Source: an uncultured Collinsella sp. | GTDB lineage: Bacteria; Actinomycetota; Coriobacteriia; Coriobacteriales; Coriobacteriaceae | Reading direction: 5' to 3' | Length of the DNA stretch: 6,413 nucleotides | Assembly (NCBI GenBank): GCA_900552755.1 | Contig: USAY01000105.1 | Location: 1-6,413, forward strand | Shown: positions 6,199 to 6,413 of the stretch, in pieces | Numbering within the stretch: position 1 is the first letter of the stretch | Layout of the letters: each line of letters begins with the position of its first letter | The notes under the pieces: generated by a model | What the model was told of the DNA's origin: nothing | Database searches by the model: none | Seen by the model: only the letters and a program-made list of their open reading frames with translations | Made by a program: the position numbers and the translations under genes

Positions 6199-6360
6199 GG
6201 CCCCTCCCCTCCCATCGAAGCCCTGACAAGGCGAAACAAACCCGTCACGTCATCGAAACACATCGGAATCGCAATCGAGAACGTATCGTAACGCAGCAGA
6301 AATCAGGCCGTCACGGCACCGCTTTAACATCAGCAAAAAGCCCGATGAAAGGAGACGAGC
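6199..6360. promoter_or_regulatory. Divergent intergenic region between the reductase and the plus-strand gene
   Basis: These 162 bases separate two divergent start codons and must hold both promoters, but I find no convincing -35/-10 pair on either strand. Visible structure is modest. ATCG recurs at 6252, 6262, 6268, 6274 and 6285. There is a GCCGT/ACGGC inverted repeat with one central base at 6307-6317. CCGTCACG appears twice, at 6242-6249 and 6308-6315. Any of these could bind a regulator, but chance is not excluded. Confidence 0.4.
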
Positions 6361-6413
6361 GTGACCACACGCGAGGACGCCTACCCCTACCCCGGCGAGC
6401 AATACATCCTCTC
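6361..6413 (+). CDS. Start of an unidentified protein (3' part outside window)
   Basis: Seventeen complete codons are visible, beginning GTG and reading MTTREDAYPYPGEQYIL. The start is supported by AAAGGAG (6348-6354) six bases upstream, a strong ribosome binding site. An ATG at 6345 opens another frame that is also clear to the window edge, but it lacks a good ribosome binding site. The peptide has no signal sequence and is too short to identify; I do not recognise it. It is transcribed divergently from the aldo/keto reductase. Confidence 0.6.
   Translation, partial: MTTREDAYPYPGEQYIL

Noticed and set aside
5743..6291. Plus-strand open frame of 182 codons opposite the aldo/keto reductase
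   Set aside because: It is antisense to the catalytic barrel region, whose motifs are intact, and has no ribosome binding site or recognisable domain.

Overview
This 6.4 kb window is GC-rich and compact. It carries mostly minus-strand genes of a type common in anaerobic high-GC Gram-positive gut bacteria. The lipobox lipoprotein, strong AGGAGG-type ribosome binding sites, GTG/TTG starts and the ferredoxin-tailed aldo/keto reductase suggest an actinobacterium of the Coriobacteriia (Collinsella/Olsenella-like). That placement is inference; nothing in the window proves the taxon.

Reading along the minus strand from right to left, the layout is as follows. (1) An aldo/keto reductase with a C-terminal 2x[4Fe-4S] domain (6198-5011). 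(2) A 92-bp hairpin repeat, copy B. (3) A Gfo/Idh/MocA-family oxidoreductase (4916-3897). (4) A second 92-bp hairpin repeat, copy A. (5) Endonuclease IV, Nfo (3744-2878). (6) A promoter-bearing gap. (7) A three-gene polar amino acid ABC importer operon: lipoprotein binding protein (2730-1870), permease with an unusual secreted N-terminal domain (1751-390), and ATPase (377 to beyond the left edge). A plus-strand gene begins at 6361, divergent from the reductase, and runs off the right edge. No gene-free stretch exceeds 300 bases.

The ABC operon forms one importer: the binding protein captures the ligand outside the membrane, the permease forms the channel and the ATPase drives transport. A stable hairpin lies between the binding protein and permease genes. 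The two oxidoreductases and the DNA repair nuclease show no obvious shared pathway, but the gaps between them are occupied by copies of the same repeat.

The most interesting signal is that pair of repeats. They are aligned over 92 bp without gaps (73/92 identical by hand count). Each contains a long inverted repeat whose four central base pairs differ between copies on both arms, so that pairing is preserved. That compensatory pattern points to selection on a folded RNA, or on a cruciform or single-stranded DNA hairpin. Each copy sits between the end of one gene and the ribosome binding site of the next. I do not recognise it as a named element.
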